This document shows, piece after piece, positions 17,871 through 26,863 of a DNA stretch of 63,664 nt. A program made the position numbers and the translations under genes. This DNA is from JAULUH01 sp032111745 (GTDB taxonomy: Bacteria; Chloroflexota; Anaerolineae; JAAEKA01). Under the pieces are notes generated by a model that was given only the letters and a program-made list of their open reading frames with translations, ran no database searches and was not told the DNA's origin. Every line of letters begins with the position of its first letter. The stretch's first letter is position 1. The stretch spans positions 1-63,664 of the forward strand of contig JAULUH010000156.1 in NCBI GenBank assembly GCA_032111745.1, in the 5' to 3' direction.

Positions 17871-18731
17871 TTACCCTTCCATCTGCCCCCTTGCTGCGGA
17901 CAAGGCCTCCAACAGAAATGGCCACAGGTCCGTTGTAGGACGATAACGCAGGCGGTACGCGGGTACCTGCGCCGCCAGGCGTTCCACCACGGCCAGCCAG
18001 GCCAGGGCGCTGGATACCCGCTCTACGGCCACCTTTTCGGTCGCCAGCAGGCCCAGCGCGGCCTGGCCGGGATCCAGCGGCTCCAGCGCAAACTCTGGCC
18101 CATGTTCCAGTAGCAGCAAGGCCTGCAGAGGCAGGCGACGGTTACGGCGTTGCACCATTTCCGGCGGCGTACTGGCGCCCCAAAATGGCGTGCTCGCCAG
18201 CATGGGCTGCGTCCCGGCCAGTGACACCACCAGGGTCTCGTCCGTCAACACCTCCGCATATCCCGCCGCCAGCCGCGATAGCGTGGTCTTGCCTGCACCC
18301 GATGGCCCGCAGCAGGCCAGGCCCATGCCGTCCAACACGATCGCTGCGCCGTGCAACAGCAGCCCCTCATGTTCCCGGGGTAGGGCCTGCATGCAGATGA
18401 AGCCCAGCACCCGATCCAGGGCCGATGGCGCCCGTTCCGGCGACGGCGTGCTGACCTCAGCCCGTCGCTCGACCAGGTCGATCCATCCTTCGTGTGCGGA
18501 GACTCCGAAGCGAGTCACGTCGCCCTCGTGCACAACCCAGGGCGCGTCCTGGTCGGACCGGCTGGCAGCGTGGATCACGGCCACATCCCAGGGAGGCATC
18601 TCGCCCGCCGGCGCGCCTACCGGCAGACCAAATTCAGCATAGCGCGCGACCAGGGCCGCCAGCCAGGTGCGCTCCGGCACGTGCACCACGCAGCGCACGC
18701 CGGCGATGTCAACGGTGAAGTCGTGGAACAT
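17871..18731 (-). CDS. HprK-like serine kinase
   Basis: 286 aa, cytoplasmic. The C-terminal half holds an HPr kinase/phosphorylase-like P-loop, GPSGAGKTT (142-150), preceded by LLLHGAAIVLDGMGLACC and followed by VLTDETLVV with an acidic pair. The N-terminal half is a variable beta-rich region. The two-domain size and the absence of the HPr-specific C-terminal signature fit the HprK-related kinases found in EPS loci and in RiPP clusters, where relatives phosphorylate a peptide C-terminus. No HPr gene is present. It follows the nucleotidyltransferase gene by 42 nt and is probably the last gene of that operon. The substrate is unknown; the modified-peptide candidate at 25096-25290 is one suggestion. 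Confidence 0.8.
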   Translation of the reverse strand: MFHDFTVDIAGVRCVVHVPERTWLAALVARYAEFGLPVGAPAGEMPPWDVAVIHAASRSDQDAPWVVHEGDVTRFGVSAHEGWIDLVERRAEVSTPSPERAPSALDRVLGFICMQALPREHEGLLLHGAAIVLDGMGLACCGPSGAGKTTLSRLAAGYAEVLTDETLVVSLAGTQPMLASTPFWGASTPPEMVQRRNRRLPLQALLLLEHGPEFALEPLDPGQAALGLLATEKVAVERVSSALAWLAVVERLAAQVPAYRLRYRPTTDLWPFLLEALSAARGQMEG

Positions 18732-18738
18732 AGGACTA

Positions 18739-18776
18739 GATGGCCAGTTCGCAGGGCGCGCTTCAGAGCGCCGCTA
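18739..18776. repeat. REP-like palindrome
   Basis: GGCGCGCTTCAGAGCGCC flanked by AGTTCGCAG and GCTACGAG. The arrangement (GCGC...TTCA...GCGC then CTACGA) is like the element at 22942-22962, so this is probably a dispersed intergenic repeat. Confidence 0.4.
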
Positions 18777-19961
18777 CGAGCTAGGAGGCTTGGAGGACTG
18801 CGCCTGGCTGGTGAGCAGCTCCCGGAGGCCCAGCACCCAGCGGTAGGGATAGGCCAGGGGTACCAGCCAGTCGCTGTCAAGGGCGTAGCGCTGCCGCATA
18901 TAGTTGCGTGATGGAAACAGATGGGCCAGGGCAAAGGGCACTCGGGCCCGCCAGCCTGGTAGGCCGGCCAGGTCGGCCCAGAAGCGCTGGGCCACCGGTC
19001 GCTCCGGCGCAGTGAGCCAGCTCACCACGCGCTGCTCCACCGGCGATACCGGCAGGGCCAGCGCCTCGGCCAGCTGCGCCTCAGGAATGGGTACCGCCCA
19101 CTCCCCGGCCAGCTCTGCCAACACGCGCTGCACGGGCGTCACCAGGTGAAATGCGCCGGCCTTCTCAAGCAACATATCCCAATCGATCAGGGCGCCGGAC
19201 AGTGCCACCAGGGTGGCGATGTCATAGAACCAGCGCAGCCCCACCCCTTTGTGATGCAGCACCAGGTGCGCCGACAGATAGAGCAGATTAGCCTCCGGGC
19301 TCAGCACCTGCGCAGGCCGCCCGGCCAAAGTGAGTTCTCGGGCCGTCTGCCAGAACCAGTCCGTGGCCAGCCTCTCCTGGTAGTAGGGTGCATCTAGTAG
19401 ATACCAGTGGATTTCCAGGGTCACCGGCACCACGCCCGGCCGCCGCAGGGTGATCTCGTTCTCGTACGCCAGGGTCAGCCCGGGGTGCGGCTCATCGTGA
19501 ACCCGCCCGTAGCCCAGGGCCTCCAGCTGCGCCACTGCGGCCAGAACGTCGTCAGCGCGAAACAACAGATCGACGTCGGTCATCGGGCGCAGGGCAGCGT
19601 TGCCGTATAATTCCTCGCCCAGAGCTGCGCCCTTGAGCACGATCACAGGTAGGCCTGCGGCGGCCAGCGAGTCCAGCGCCTCGGCCAGCCCCATGCCGAC
19701 ATAGGCATTCTGGATCGCGGTCTGCTGGTAGATCCACAGCAGTGCTTCCTCCACCGGGGCTGGCACCAGGTCACGACCGCGCACTGCGTCGTAAAGCAAT
19801 GGCCCCACGCCCACCGGCCCGACATGTTCCAGAAGGCCAGGCCAGTCCAACTCGGGTCTGGTGGCCTCGCTGCGCGCAGCGTCCAGCGCCGCCGGTTCCC
19901 AACGGCTACGCAGGCATTGCACGAGGAAATCCCAGGTTGGTTGATCCAATTGAGCAGGCAT
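18774..19961 (-). CDS. Nucleotidyltransferase family protein (NTP_transf_5 type)
   Basis: 395 aa. The pattern VIVLKGAALGEELYG (107-121) then RPMTDVDLLF (125-134) gives the KG motif and the DxD catalytic pair of the NTP_transf_5 family of the polymerase-beta nucleotidyltransferase fold. The rest is alpha-helical. These proteins occur in EPS loci and in lasso-peptide and related RiPP clusters together with HprK-like kinases. In the lasso peptide pseudomycoidin a relative is reported to decorate the peptide further after phosphorylation. It starts 9 nt after the stop of the C25 peptidase, and the HprK-like kinase follows. Substrate here not known. Confidence 0.82.
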   Translation of the reverse strand: MPAQLDQPTWDFLVQCLRSRWEPAALDAARSEATRPELDWPGLLEHVGPVGVGPLLYDAVRGRDLVPAPVEEALLWIYQQTAIQNAYVGMGLAEALDSLAAAGLPVIVLKGAALGEELYGNAALRPMTDVDLLFRADDVLAAVAQLEALGYGRVHDEPHPGLTLAYENEITLRRPGVVPVTLEIHWYLLDAPYYQERLATDWFWQTARELTLAGRPAQVLSPEANLLYLSAHLVLHHKGVGLRWFYDIATLVALSGALIDWDMLLEKAGAFHLVTPVQRVLAELAGEWAVPIPEAQLAEALALPVSPVEQRVVSWLTAPERPVAQRFWADLAGLPGWRARVPFALAHLFPSRNYMRQRYALDSDWLVPLAYPYRWVLGLRELLTSQAQSSKPPSS

Positions 19962-19970
19962 GCATTGCTC

Positions 19971-22898
19971 TCAGTGCGCCGCTGCCGGCACCAGAGCCCA
20001 ACCTTTCGTCACGTGGGGCAGGTACATCCTGCCTCCAGACGGCACGCGCAACCGGAGCGCAGGATCACCCAAGAAGACCGTGGTGTCCACGACGTCGCGT
20101 GAGCTACTGCCACCGGCGATGAAATAGGCCTTCGCCGCGTTAACCGCGAGCCCTGCCCGGTCTGTTCGATCCTGGAAGATGGCCCTCGACAATCCCTGGT
20201 CCAGCCCCAGCAGGGAACCGCCTACGTGAAGCCCGGTAGGCGACAGGTCAGCCACCACACCCCGGCCTGGAGTGAGCAGCAGCACTTCGCCCAGGGAGCG
20301 CTCGTCAAAATTGTACGTGGCGATGCTCTGAATGCCGACGAAGTAGCCGGACCAACAGGTGTAGTGGGCGCTGAAAGGTAGGCCCGCCCCAGGGGCGAGG
20401 GTAGCAGGATCGAGAGTGTTGAATACGTCGACGGTTCCCCAGCGGAAGCGCGAGGCGTGGCCGTACCACTGCAGGTAGAGGGCACCTTCGGCAAACGCGG
20501 TCTTGATGGCAGCACGTACCTCAGGGCCCGAATCGTGGGCACTATCCATGTTGAAGTAGATCGCCCGGCTCTGTGTGCCGGGGGGCAGGGCCAGGCGCAC
20601 CGTGTCGCTGAGCCGGTGGAAGTTGCCGGCAGGATCTGCGTTGTTGTCGGCCACGAACACTGCCCGGCGCTGCCAGCTACCCGCTGGCGCAGTCTTTTCG
20701 TAGGCGATGATCTTGTCGACCACGGCCGTGACGTCTGCGGGGGTCTTGGCCGGGATGCGGCCTAGCGCCATGTCGGGCATGTAGTCATTTGGGCCGTCCA
20801 CGCTGACATAGCGGTTGTCTGCAGCGGTCTCACCGATGAACGGATCGATGTGCAGCAGATAGGGAGGGAGAAGGTTGGGCAGGCTGGGAGCCACCGCACC
20901 CTTGAAGTCGATGTGGCCATCTCCCACCAGTAACACGTACTGCGGCGGCGCTTGGCCCGCATTCCAGTTGCGGTAGGCGTAGGAAAGGAAGGAGCGGATC
21001 GCCTCCGGATCCACACGGCCGAAGCTGAACTCGTCGTAGATGTCCTGCACGTCCACCTTGGCCACCCGCAGCCCTTCGGCGGCCCGATGGTTCAGTAAGG
21101 GCTGGACAGCATCCCAGAGGGAGAAGTGGACGATGGCGATGTAATCGGCCCGGTTGCCCGGGGCGCGCCAACTCGAGGGCTGGTCCACTTCCACCGCCCT
21201 GGGCGCCAGCAGGCCAGCATCGCTGCTAAGCACGTAGCGAGGCGCGGCATCCGCAGCCTGCCAGGCATCCCAGAAGCGTATCGTGGTGCTGCCGCCCACG
21301 GCCTCGGCCTGCACGGTGCCCAGCTGCACCGGGCGCAGGGGATTGCGCACGTCCAACACCCGCACGGCACCGGTGGTGAACCCGGTGACAGACACCTGCG
21401 CGCGCTGGCCAGTGACGGCCAGGCCGTCGATCCCGATTTGGTCGTTCTCGGCGTCAGCGCGCGCTGGATATGTGATCTCCACCCAGTCAGGCGAGACCCA
21501 ATAGCTGGAAACAGTGGGCAGCTGGGCTAGCGCGGCCTCCAGGGTAATACGGCTGGGGGAGGTGTCGAGCCAGGCCGCGGGCACCGCGGCCTGGGCTACG
21601 AACGGGGTGCTGCCATCCCAGGTGAACACTCCGGCTGGCTGGCCGTTCACCTGCAGGGCCACGGACTGGTCGGGCGCCGCGGCCTGGGACTGGCCGCCGT
21701 GCAGGCGAGCACGGATGGTGGCGGAATTGGACTTAGAACTTAACGGCGAATGGGTAGAAGGCGGAACGGATAGCGCTTGCGGGGCCAGGTCATCGAGGAC
21801 AAAGTCGTAGGTCACACGGGCGGTGGGGGACTGGGTGTTGACAGAGAGCGGGTTGTCGAAGAAATGGTCGACGTCCCTGGGAAGGGGGTAGGTACTGTAG
21901 TAGATCCGGTCGAACTCGACCCGCGCGGTTTGGAGGATGGTGATGACGAGAGGCTCGGAACCGGTGGGGGGCACGTCGCGGCGTTGCACACGGCCGCCGG
22001 CCGCGCCGCCATAGGCCAGACGGTAGACGTTGCGCGTCGTATAACGGCCCTCGTAGGGCTCGCCGTAGAAGACCACCAGGTCACCAGCATCGAAGCGGCC
22101 ATCGTCGCTGCCGGTCACCAGGATATCCACTGGCTGGCCCAGATAGGTCATGGAGAAAGTGGCCGGGTTCAACGAAGCCACGGGCACGCCCGCGGCCTGC
22201 AGCTCGCCATAGGTCAGGCGATACAGGCCGCCGCGCCCGGTGTAGACACGCACTGCACCCTGCTCCGCGGCGGGTTGCTGTGCAACCGCGGTAACGGGCT
22301 CGAGTGCCTCCGGCTCCGGGGCCACAGGCGTAAACGACAGGGTAATCCCTAGGTCGGGATGATAACGCAGCTGGCCAGATACAGGGTTAACCTGGAACGG
22401 GAACACGGTTACCGGCAATAGTCGCCGGCCGCGCTGGACCAGTTCGGGGCCGGTCACGACCGGGCTGGCGGGGTAAAAGGCATCGGAGGTGTAGATGACG
22501 GGGTCAGGCCGGTCCACCAAGGGTACCGATCCTGGCAGGTCGGGTTGGGTCGTCCAGCTCTCTGGGTAGTTAAGGTCCAGCTCCGGCACGGGTACTGCCG
22601 GTAGCGTGCCGGGAGCCGCCAGCACTTGCGGGCCGGTCGACTCATAGACCAGGTGCCACTGGCCCTCGGGCGGCAGCTCCACCAGCGTCGACCACACAGG
22701 CAACGCCGGCGCGCCGGGCGTGTCGTGCGCGGCGTAGCCCTCCACGCGCAGGCCATCACCGTCAAGGTGGTAGGTGGGAGTCTGCACGCGCAGGGTGATC
22801 GGCTCAGGCTGTTCAGGCCTCGCCGCAGCGGGCGTCACAGAGGCCAAAAGCACGCCAACGACCAGTAAGAGGGCTAAGGCTTTCGTACGAATCGACAA
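19971..22898 (-). CDS. Secreted C25 (gingipain-like) cysteine peptidase
   Basis: 975 aa. The start is TTG at 22898, because no ATG fits the signal peptide and AGAGGA lies upstream. Signal peptide to about residue 27 (VGVLLASVTPAAA). The N-terminal half is beta-rich with 'VYTGRGGLYRLTYGEL'. The C-terminal catalytic part contains the C25 landmarks DYIAIVHFSLWDAVQPL, YVLLVGDGHIDFKG and DMALGRIPAKT, with the likely dyad H814 (LQWYGHAS) and C848 (SAHYTCWSGYF). The tail has GDPALRLRVP and a YLPHV end. Acts outside the cytoplasm. First gene of a probable operon with the nucleotidyltransferase and HprK-like kinase. It could mature a surface protein or an exported peptide. No type IX sorting domain is visible. 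Confidence 0.85.
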   Translation of the reverse strand: MSIRTKALALLLVVGVLLASVTPAAARPEQPEPITLRVQTPTYHLDGDGLRVEGYAAHDTPGAPALPVWSTLVELPPEGQWHLVYESTGPQVLAAPGTLPAVPVPELDLNYPESWTTQPDLPGSVPLVDRPDPVIYTSDAFYPASPVVTGPELVQRGRRLLPVTVFPFQVNPVSGQLRYHPDLGITLSFTPVAPEPEALEPVTAVAQQPAAEQGAVRVYTGRGGLYRLTYGELQAAGVPVASLNPATFSMTYLGQPVDILVTGSDDGRFDAGDLVVFYGEPYEGRYTTRNVYRLAYGGAAGGRVQRRDVPPTGSEPLVITILQTARVEFDRIYYSTYPLPRDVDHFFDNPLSVNTQSPTARVTYDFVLDDLAPQALSVPPSTHSPLSSKSNSATIRARLHGGQSQAAAPDQSVALQVNGQPAGVFTWDGSTPFVAQAAVPAAWLDTSPSRITLEAALAQLPTVSSYWVSPDWVEITYPARADAENDQIGIDGLAVTGQRAQVSVTGFTTGAVRVLDVRNPLRPVQLGTVQAEAVGGSTTIRFWDAWQAADAAPRYVLSSDAGLLAPRAVEVDQPSSWRAPGNRADYIAIVHFSLWDAVQPLLNHRAAEGLRVAKVDVQDIYDEFSFGRVDPEAIRSFLSYAYRNWNAGQAPPQYVLLVGDGHIDFKGAVAPSLPNLLPPYLLHIDPFIGETAADNRYVSVDGPNDYMPDMALGRIPAKTPADVTAVVDKIIAYEKTAPAGSWQRRAVFVADNNADPAGNFHRLSDTVRLALPPGTQSRAIYFNMDSAHDSGPEVRAAIKTAFAEGALYLQWYGHASRFRWGTVDVFNTLDPATLAPGAGLPFSAHYTCWSGYFVGIQSIATYNFDERSLGEVLLLTPGRGVVADLSPTGLHVGGSLLGLDQGLSRAIFQDRTDRAGLAVNAAKAYFIAGGSSSRDVVDTTVFLGDPALRLRVPSGGRMYLPHVTKGWALVPAAAH

Positions 22899-22941
22899 AG
22901 TAGTCTATCCTCTGATCAGGATGCATGGGCAGGTTTGTCGC

Positions 22942-22972
22942 GCGCACTGAAGTGCGCTACGAACCTATTATA
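22942..22972 (-). promoter_or_regulatory. Inverted repeat and perfect -10 box upstream of the C25 peptidase
   Basis: TATAAT on the minus strand at 22967-22972 has no good -35 at 16-18 bp. Between it and the gene lies GCGCACT/AGTGCGC (22942-22957), a REP-like palindrome that would fall at the start of the transcript. Confidence 0.35.
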
Positions 22973-22993
22973 CTCCTGGACCGGGCGACAAAG

Positions 22994-23028
22994 GAGACGC
23001 CGGGCCCCGGTGAAGGGCCCGGCGTCTC
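22994..23028 (-). terminator. GC-rich terminator after the surface protein at 23054-24622
   Basis: A 14-bp stem GAGACGCCGGGCCC / GGGCCCGGCGTCTC with a 7-nt loop, 25 nt past the stop. On the minus strand a short CCTTTG follows, so the T-tract is poor. Confidence 0.65.
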
Positions 23029-23053
23029 TGCCTTGCGTGGGTATCGAGGTTGG

Positions 23054-24622
23054 CTAGCGCTTGCGGCGCTGCGCCACGAACGCTGCGGCCATGGCCAGGC
23101 CGGCCGTGACCGGGACAGCCACCAGCGGCAGGCTCGCCGCGGCAGCACTACCGGCGTTCGCGCTCTGGCTGGAGAACTCGCTCAGGGTGACCGCGGTGGG
23201 ATCCAGGCAGGCGGCGCCGGCCGGCCCGCTGAGAGCAGTGGCTCCGCCGAGGTCGACGCTCTCGACCCAGTAGTAGTATGTATTGCCGGTAACGGCCGTG
23301 CTGTCCACGAATTGGTAGGCAGCACCAGTGGTGCTACCGGGGACCTTGGACGGGATCAACGCGGCGTTGACCTGCTCCCGGGCACCGTCAACCGCAGTGC
23401 TGCGGTACACGTTGAAGCCCTGGTTATTTACCTCGCTCACCGTCTCCCAGGAGACCGTGGCGACGCCGGCGGAGCAGGTGGCTCCCAGGCTGGACATTTC
23501 CAGCGCAGTCGGACCTGCGGTATTGGTGAAAATGCACGTGGTGATCTCGCCCAAGGCCACATCCACCGTGACCTTCCGGTTGGTCAGGTCAACGTTGCCT
23601 GTGGTCTGCCCGTTCCTGGTGCACACCAGGCTGGACAGGGTCCAGCCCTCTTCGCCAAGATCGAACACCTCCTCCACCGTGTAGCTGCCGGCTTCGGCGA
23701 TGATCAGCTTTTTGGGATCCTGCGTATCGGTCAGAGAAAAGGTCTGGGTGTAGTCATTCGGGCCTGTGACGCCGAAGTCGAACACGTGGTTGGCACCCGG
23801 TGGATTGGTCACCTTGTCGACGATGATTTGCCCCGGCGCAATAATCTTGCCCCACAGGCAGGCCACGTTGTCGGTGCGTTCCTCGGTGATGAACTCCGTC
23901 TTCGTGCTGTCTTCGCCGGGGAACACCTGCTCAAGGCAGTTGCCGTTGGGCGGATCGGGGACGAAGCCCAGAATCTGCAGGGTGTATTCGGTACCTTCGC
24001 ATACGAAGGTAGTGCTGGGCACGCTGTCCACGGTCACCCTGTCCGGACATATCGTGTCTCCCTCATATTTGCACGGTTCCTGGTTAAAAGTCTCCTCGAG
24101 GTTGAATCGGTAGACCAACTCCGGTGTCACCGTGGAGTTGTCATTGCAGGTCACTGGTACCTTCACGGTCAGGTCCACGTAGTTGAGCGGATTCGGGAAG
24201 TTCAGCAGCGGGTTATTGTAATGAGTGAACTGGCCGAGGTAGAAGGGGGTCTGGGGAGCCAGATCGCCAACATCGTTATTGCCGTCGAAGCCGAAGCCGC
24301 TGCGGTCGCCAATGGGGCCGCAGTTCTCTCCAACCTCGCCATAGCGCACCTGGTTTTCGTCAGTGTCAGGCGGTGTCTGTATGGCTGGATCAGATTCGCT
24401 GCTTGCGGTCGGGAAGTCTCCCGGCCCAGTGGCCCAGGCATCACAGGTAGCTCCCTCTTCGTGAATTCCTGGCTTGGCATCTGGGATACCCCACACGCCG
24501 TCGACATTGCCCACGGCCAGAGCCGAGGCCACGGCGACGAGCAGCAACGTGATCACTGTAGCCAGCGTCACGGCTCTCGCTCCAACCGGTAGATGTCGCG
24601 ATATTCGCTTGCGAAAGGACAT
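23054..24622 (-). CDS. Secreted surface protein with THxN-type anchor domain, prealbumin-like domain and C-terminal membrane anchor
   Basis: 522 aa; ATG at 24622 after AAGGAGG (an upstream frame start at 24712 has no such site). Signal peptide to about residue 38. Residues about 40-235 hold a 'choice-of-anchor' style domain with QFTHYNNPL (131-139) and several Cys. Residues about 245-345 are a prealbumin-like beta-sandwich (IIVDKVTNPPGA, AEAGSYTVEEVFDLGEEGWT). A fibronectin-like unit (GVATVSWETVSEVNNQGFNVY) and a C-terminal TM helix with an RRKR tail follow. It lies between the RiPP-like operon and the C25 peptidase operon. Probably a cell-surface adhesin or stalk protein; partner unknown. 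Confidence 0.8.
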   Translation of the reverse strand: MSFRKRISRHLPVGARAVTLATVITLLLVAVASALAVGNVDGVWGIPDAKPGIHEEGATCDAWATGPGDFPTASSESDPAIQTPPDTDENQVRYGEVGENCGPIGDRSGFGFDGNNDVGDLAPQTPFYLGQFTHYNNPLLNFPNPLNYVDLTVKVPVTCNDNSTVTPELVYRFNLEETFNQEPCKYEGDTICPDRVTVDSVPSTTFVCEGTEYTLQILGFVPDPPNGNCLEQVFPGEDSTKTEFITEERTDNVACLWGKIIAPGQIIVDKVTNPPGANHVFDFGVTGPNDYTQTFSLTDTQDPKKLIIAEAGSYTVEEVFDLGEEGWTLSSLVCTRNGQTTGNVDLTNRKVTVDVALGEITTCIFTNTAGPTALEMSSLGATCSAGVATVSWETVSEVNNQGFNVYRSTAVDGAREQVNAALIPSKVPGSTTGAAYQFVDSTAVTGNTYYYWVESVDLGGATALSGPAGAACLDPTAVTLSEFSSQSANAGSAAAASLPLVAVPVTAGLAMAAAFVAQRRKR

Positions 24623-24898
24623 GGATTCCTCCTTGCCACTGGGGCAACTTGTGCGGAGATGTCTCACACACTCAATGAACTGCAGCACGGAATGTGCGCT
24701 GATCCGACTCAAGAGATGGGCTGGCGTCCATCACGGGCCTACCGATGGAGAACCCTTGGCTTCATGTGCTGCTAGCCAACCTTCCGGCCACGTGATCGAG
24801 GACCGGGCTGGGCGCCCGGGACAGGACCTTGGCTCCATCCGATCCAAGGGCTGAAGTCGAAGGAAGCCGGGAGGGATGCCCTGAACACAGCAGCATCC

Positions 24899-24938
24899 GC
24901 ATCATGGCCGTGACGTGATGCGACCGCGGCCATGATGC
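24899..24938. other. 12-bp inverted repeat in the long gap 24623-25095
   Basis: GCATCATGGCCG / CGGCCATGATGC with a 16-nt loop. No T-tract on either side, so it is not a standard terminator. The gap holds no credible gene. It may be the leader of the surface-protein gene or the 3' region of the peptide ORF. Confidence 0.4.
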
Positions 24939-25095
24939 GAGCTTCTTCAGGGGTGACAACGGATCAAGCCCGGTTCCCACCAGGCAGGCCCTAACGGCCA
25001 GAGAGCACGGTTCTGGGTCGGCACAGGGCCAGCTACCATCCATGGGACAGCAGGCCGTGAAGCGCCAGATGGATCCGTTGATCGTCAGGAGTGCT

Positions 25096-25290
25096 CTAGC
25101 AAACGCCGGTATCGCCGGCAGATGTGGCCAGAGGGCCCAGGAAGTTCTGCGGTCCCTCGATCGACTGCGGAGGGAAGCTCTCCTGGGCGCGAGCTTCCAG
25201 CGTTCGCTCGAACACGATGGATGGCTTCTCCCACGAGCGGCGGCTCGGGGATGCGATGGTCGTCGACGTCAGTCTGGACGGAGTCTGCAT
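25096..25290 (-). CDS. Candidate RiPP precursor peptide, 64 aa
   Basis: A short ORF with a strong signal: AGGAGG 5 nt before the ATG, 43 nt after the stop of the SPASM radical SAM gene and in the same direction. The N-terminal part is Ser/Thr/Arg-rich. A leader-like motif follows (WEKPSIVFERTLEARAQ, about 20-36), resembling the 'W/Y-x-x-P-x-I-V-x-E-x-x-L-E' leaders that precede peptide cores in PqqD/radical SAM systems. The C-terminal part is PQNFLGPLATSAGDTGVC, rich in small residues, ending in Cys and a stop. There is no signal peptide. I infer a leader of about 45 aa and a core of about 18. It could instead be a small regulatory protein, but context and ribosome-binding site argue for a modified peptide. 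Confidence 0.6.
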   Translation of the reverse strand: MQTPSRLTSTTIASPSRRSWEKPSIVFERTLEARAQESFPPQSIEGPQNFLGPLATSAGDTGVC

Positions 25291-25333
25291 GAAATCCTCC
25301 TATGAGTGGTCAAACTGATAGCTTGGTCGCGGT

Positions 25334-26566
25334 CTATCCGTTCATCGGCAGTGCAAACCCGTCGATTCCGTCCAGTAGAGGGATCGGCTGGGCGAACGGC
25401 GTAGAGTTGGCTGCCGGCGGGTTGATGCGCAGGCGAGCCTGCAGAGGTGTCTCCGGGATCGCTTCTCCCGGATGCAGCTGGGCAAAGCGAGCCTGGGCCT
25501 GCTGGCAGGCCAGTGAATGGCCGCCGTACAGGTCACCGTGCTCTTTCCAGGCCAACCCGGAGCATCGTCCTTCGCAATAGGCGTTGATCGAGCACACCTG
25601 GCACTCGGGCAGGCTCTTGAAGGTGTGCCGCGCCTGTAGCTCTTGCAGGATAGGTGCGTTGGCCCAGATATCGCCGAAGCGTTGCTGGCGCAAATTGCCA
25701 GCCGGGATGCGCAATTCCAGGCACGGATAGACATCACCGTACGGGCTGATCAGGCACGACGATAGGCCCACCGAACAGGTGCGACTCTCAGGCTGCCGCA
25801 CGAGAGGCCTGAACTGGCCGCCGTCGGCGAGCATCGCTGCGGTAATCTGCAGGCGATCCAGCTGATGCTGGCCTGCCTTGTCGGTGCCATCGTCGGCCGT
25901 GGAAATCTTGAATACCTGCTCATAACGCACACCCAACTCCTGCGCCAACTTGATCATCTGCTGGCGCTCAGCGATGTTCAGATCCATCAGCAGGGTGTTG
26001 AGCTTCACCGGCACCCGCCGCTCCTGCAGGAGCTGGACTCCCCGCAGGACACGGCGCAGGGTGTCCTGGCTACGAGCGATGGCATCGAAAGTAGCCGCCG
26101 AGGCGCCCAGAAGGCTGATATCCACCCGAGACGGTGCCAGGGAAGCGATGCGATCGGCCCGCTCCGGTGTGATCAGCGTGCCGTTAGTCTTGAGATTGAC
26201 GTCAAAGCCCAGGGCCCGCGCTCGTTCGGCGATGCTGAAGAAATCGCGGCGGGCCAGAATCTCGCCACCGGTCAGGGTGAGCCGCAGGGTGCCGGCCTCC
26301 GCCAACTGGTCCAGCACGTGGAGGCACTCCTCAGTGTCCAGCTCCGGTTGAGCCAGAGGCACATTATAGCACATGATGCAGTCCAGGTTGCAGACGTGAG
26401 TCAGCTCCCACAGGACTGTAAACGGCACGTGCTCGCGCTTCAACCGAGACAGCAGCGCCTCGTACGGATCCGCCGCGCTATCGGGCACAGCGCAGCCATC
26501 GAAGCTGCGGTCCACGGGATCGGCGACCTGGGGTACGGCCAACGGGATCATCGTCGTCATGTCCAA
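25334..26566 (-). CDS. SPASM-domain radical SAM peptide maturase
   Basis: 410 aa. Radical SAM motif C59xxxC63xxC66 in HVCNLDCIMCYN, the GGE loop (TLTGGEILAR), then strand features such as NLKTNGTLIT. The C-terminal third is a SPASM domain with Cys clusters CSVGLSSCLISPYGDVYPCLE and CQVCSINAYCEGRCSGLAW plus a final Cys, enough for two auxiliary 4Fe-4S clusters. The family modifies peptides: thioether, carbon-carbon or epimerised residues, or excision. The gene begins 9 nt after the PqqD-like gene and is followed by the 64-codon ORF. The chemistry cannot be told from sequence. An N-terminal extension of about 50 residues may hold a peptide-recognition part in addition to the separate PqqD protein. 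Confidence 0.88.
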   Translation of the reverse strand: MDMTTMIPLAVPQVADPVDRSFDGCAVPDSAADPYEALLSRLKREHVPFTVLWELTHVCNLDCIMCYNVPLAQPELDTEECLHVLDQLAEAGTLRLTLTGGEILARRDFFSIAERARALGFDVNLKTNGTLITPERADRIASLAPSRVDISLLGASAATFDAIARSQDTLRRVLRGVQLLQERRVPVKLNTLLMDLNIAERQQMIKLAQELGVRYEQVFKISTADDGTDKAGQHQLDRLQITAAMLADGGQFRPLVRQPESRTCSVGLSSCLISPYGDVYPCLELRIPAGNLRQQRFGDIWANAPILQELQARHTFKSLPECQVCSINAYCEGRCSGLAWKEHGDLYGGHSLACQQAQARFAQLHPGEAIPETPLQARLRINPPAANSTPFAQPIPLLDGIDGFALPMNG

Positions 26567-26575
26567 CTGCTCAAC

Positions 26576-26848
26576 TCATTCTACCCAATCCACCAGGCCC
26601 CTGGTCTCCAGGTCAGAGAGAAACTCCGCCACCTGCTGTCGGGCCTCGGACAGCGACACCTCAAAGTCCTGGGTCAGGAGGGCGGCAATCTCATCCATGG
26701 TGCGGCTGCCGTCGGCCAGTTCCCAGATGCGCGACCCGGTGGGATTCAACATGCGCACCGTGTTCTCGGCCGGGCTGATGATAACGGCGTCCTGGCCGAA
26801 GACTCGCGAGGCCGTGCGTGGGCTGTGTAGGGGCTTGCGCTGATCCAC
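26576..26848 (-). CDS. PqqD-like peptide-recognition protein
   Basis: 90 aa, the family's usual size. Start is GTG at 26848 with AGGAG 6 nt upstream. It shows the PqqD (RiPP recognition element) pattern: VIISPAENTVRMLNPTGSRIWEL (strands and first helix), SRTMDEIAALLTQDFEVS (wing and helix) and VAEFLSDLETRGLVDWVE (last helix). The family binds the leader of a precursor peptide and delivers it to a radical SAM enzyme. It is the first gene of the operon with the SPASM enzyme and the 64-aa ORF. Relatives also occur in HprK-linked EPS systems, which fits the neighbours at 17871-19961. Confidence 0.88.
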   Translation of the reverse strand: MDQRKPLHSPRTASRVFGQDAVIISPAENTVRMLNPTGSRIWELADGSRTMDEIAALLTQDFEVSLSEARQQVAEFLSDLETRGLVDWVE

Positions 26849-26863
26849 AACACTCTCCTAGGC

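Noticed and set aside
19971..22898. Type IX secretion (PorU) component
   Set aside because: The C25 catalytic dyad is present, but no other type IX component and no C-terminal sorting domain can be seen in the window.
22925..24592. 555-codon plus-strand frame opposite the surface protein
   Set aside because: Antisense shadow; no motif, no ribosome-binding site, and the minus strand carries a signal peptide and anchor.
24899..24938. Hairpin as terminator or known riboswitch
   Set aside because: No T-tract on either strand and no conserved motif of a riboswitch class that I know.
24762..25043. 93-codon frame downstream of the peptide ORF
   Set aside because: No ribosome-binding site and a random-looking sequence; not taken as a second precursor.
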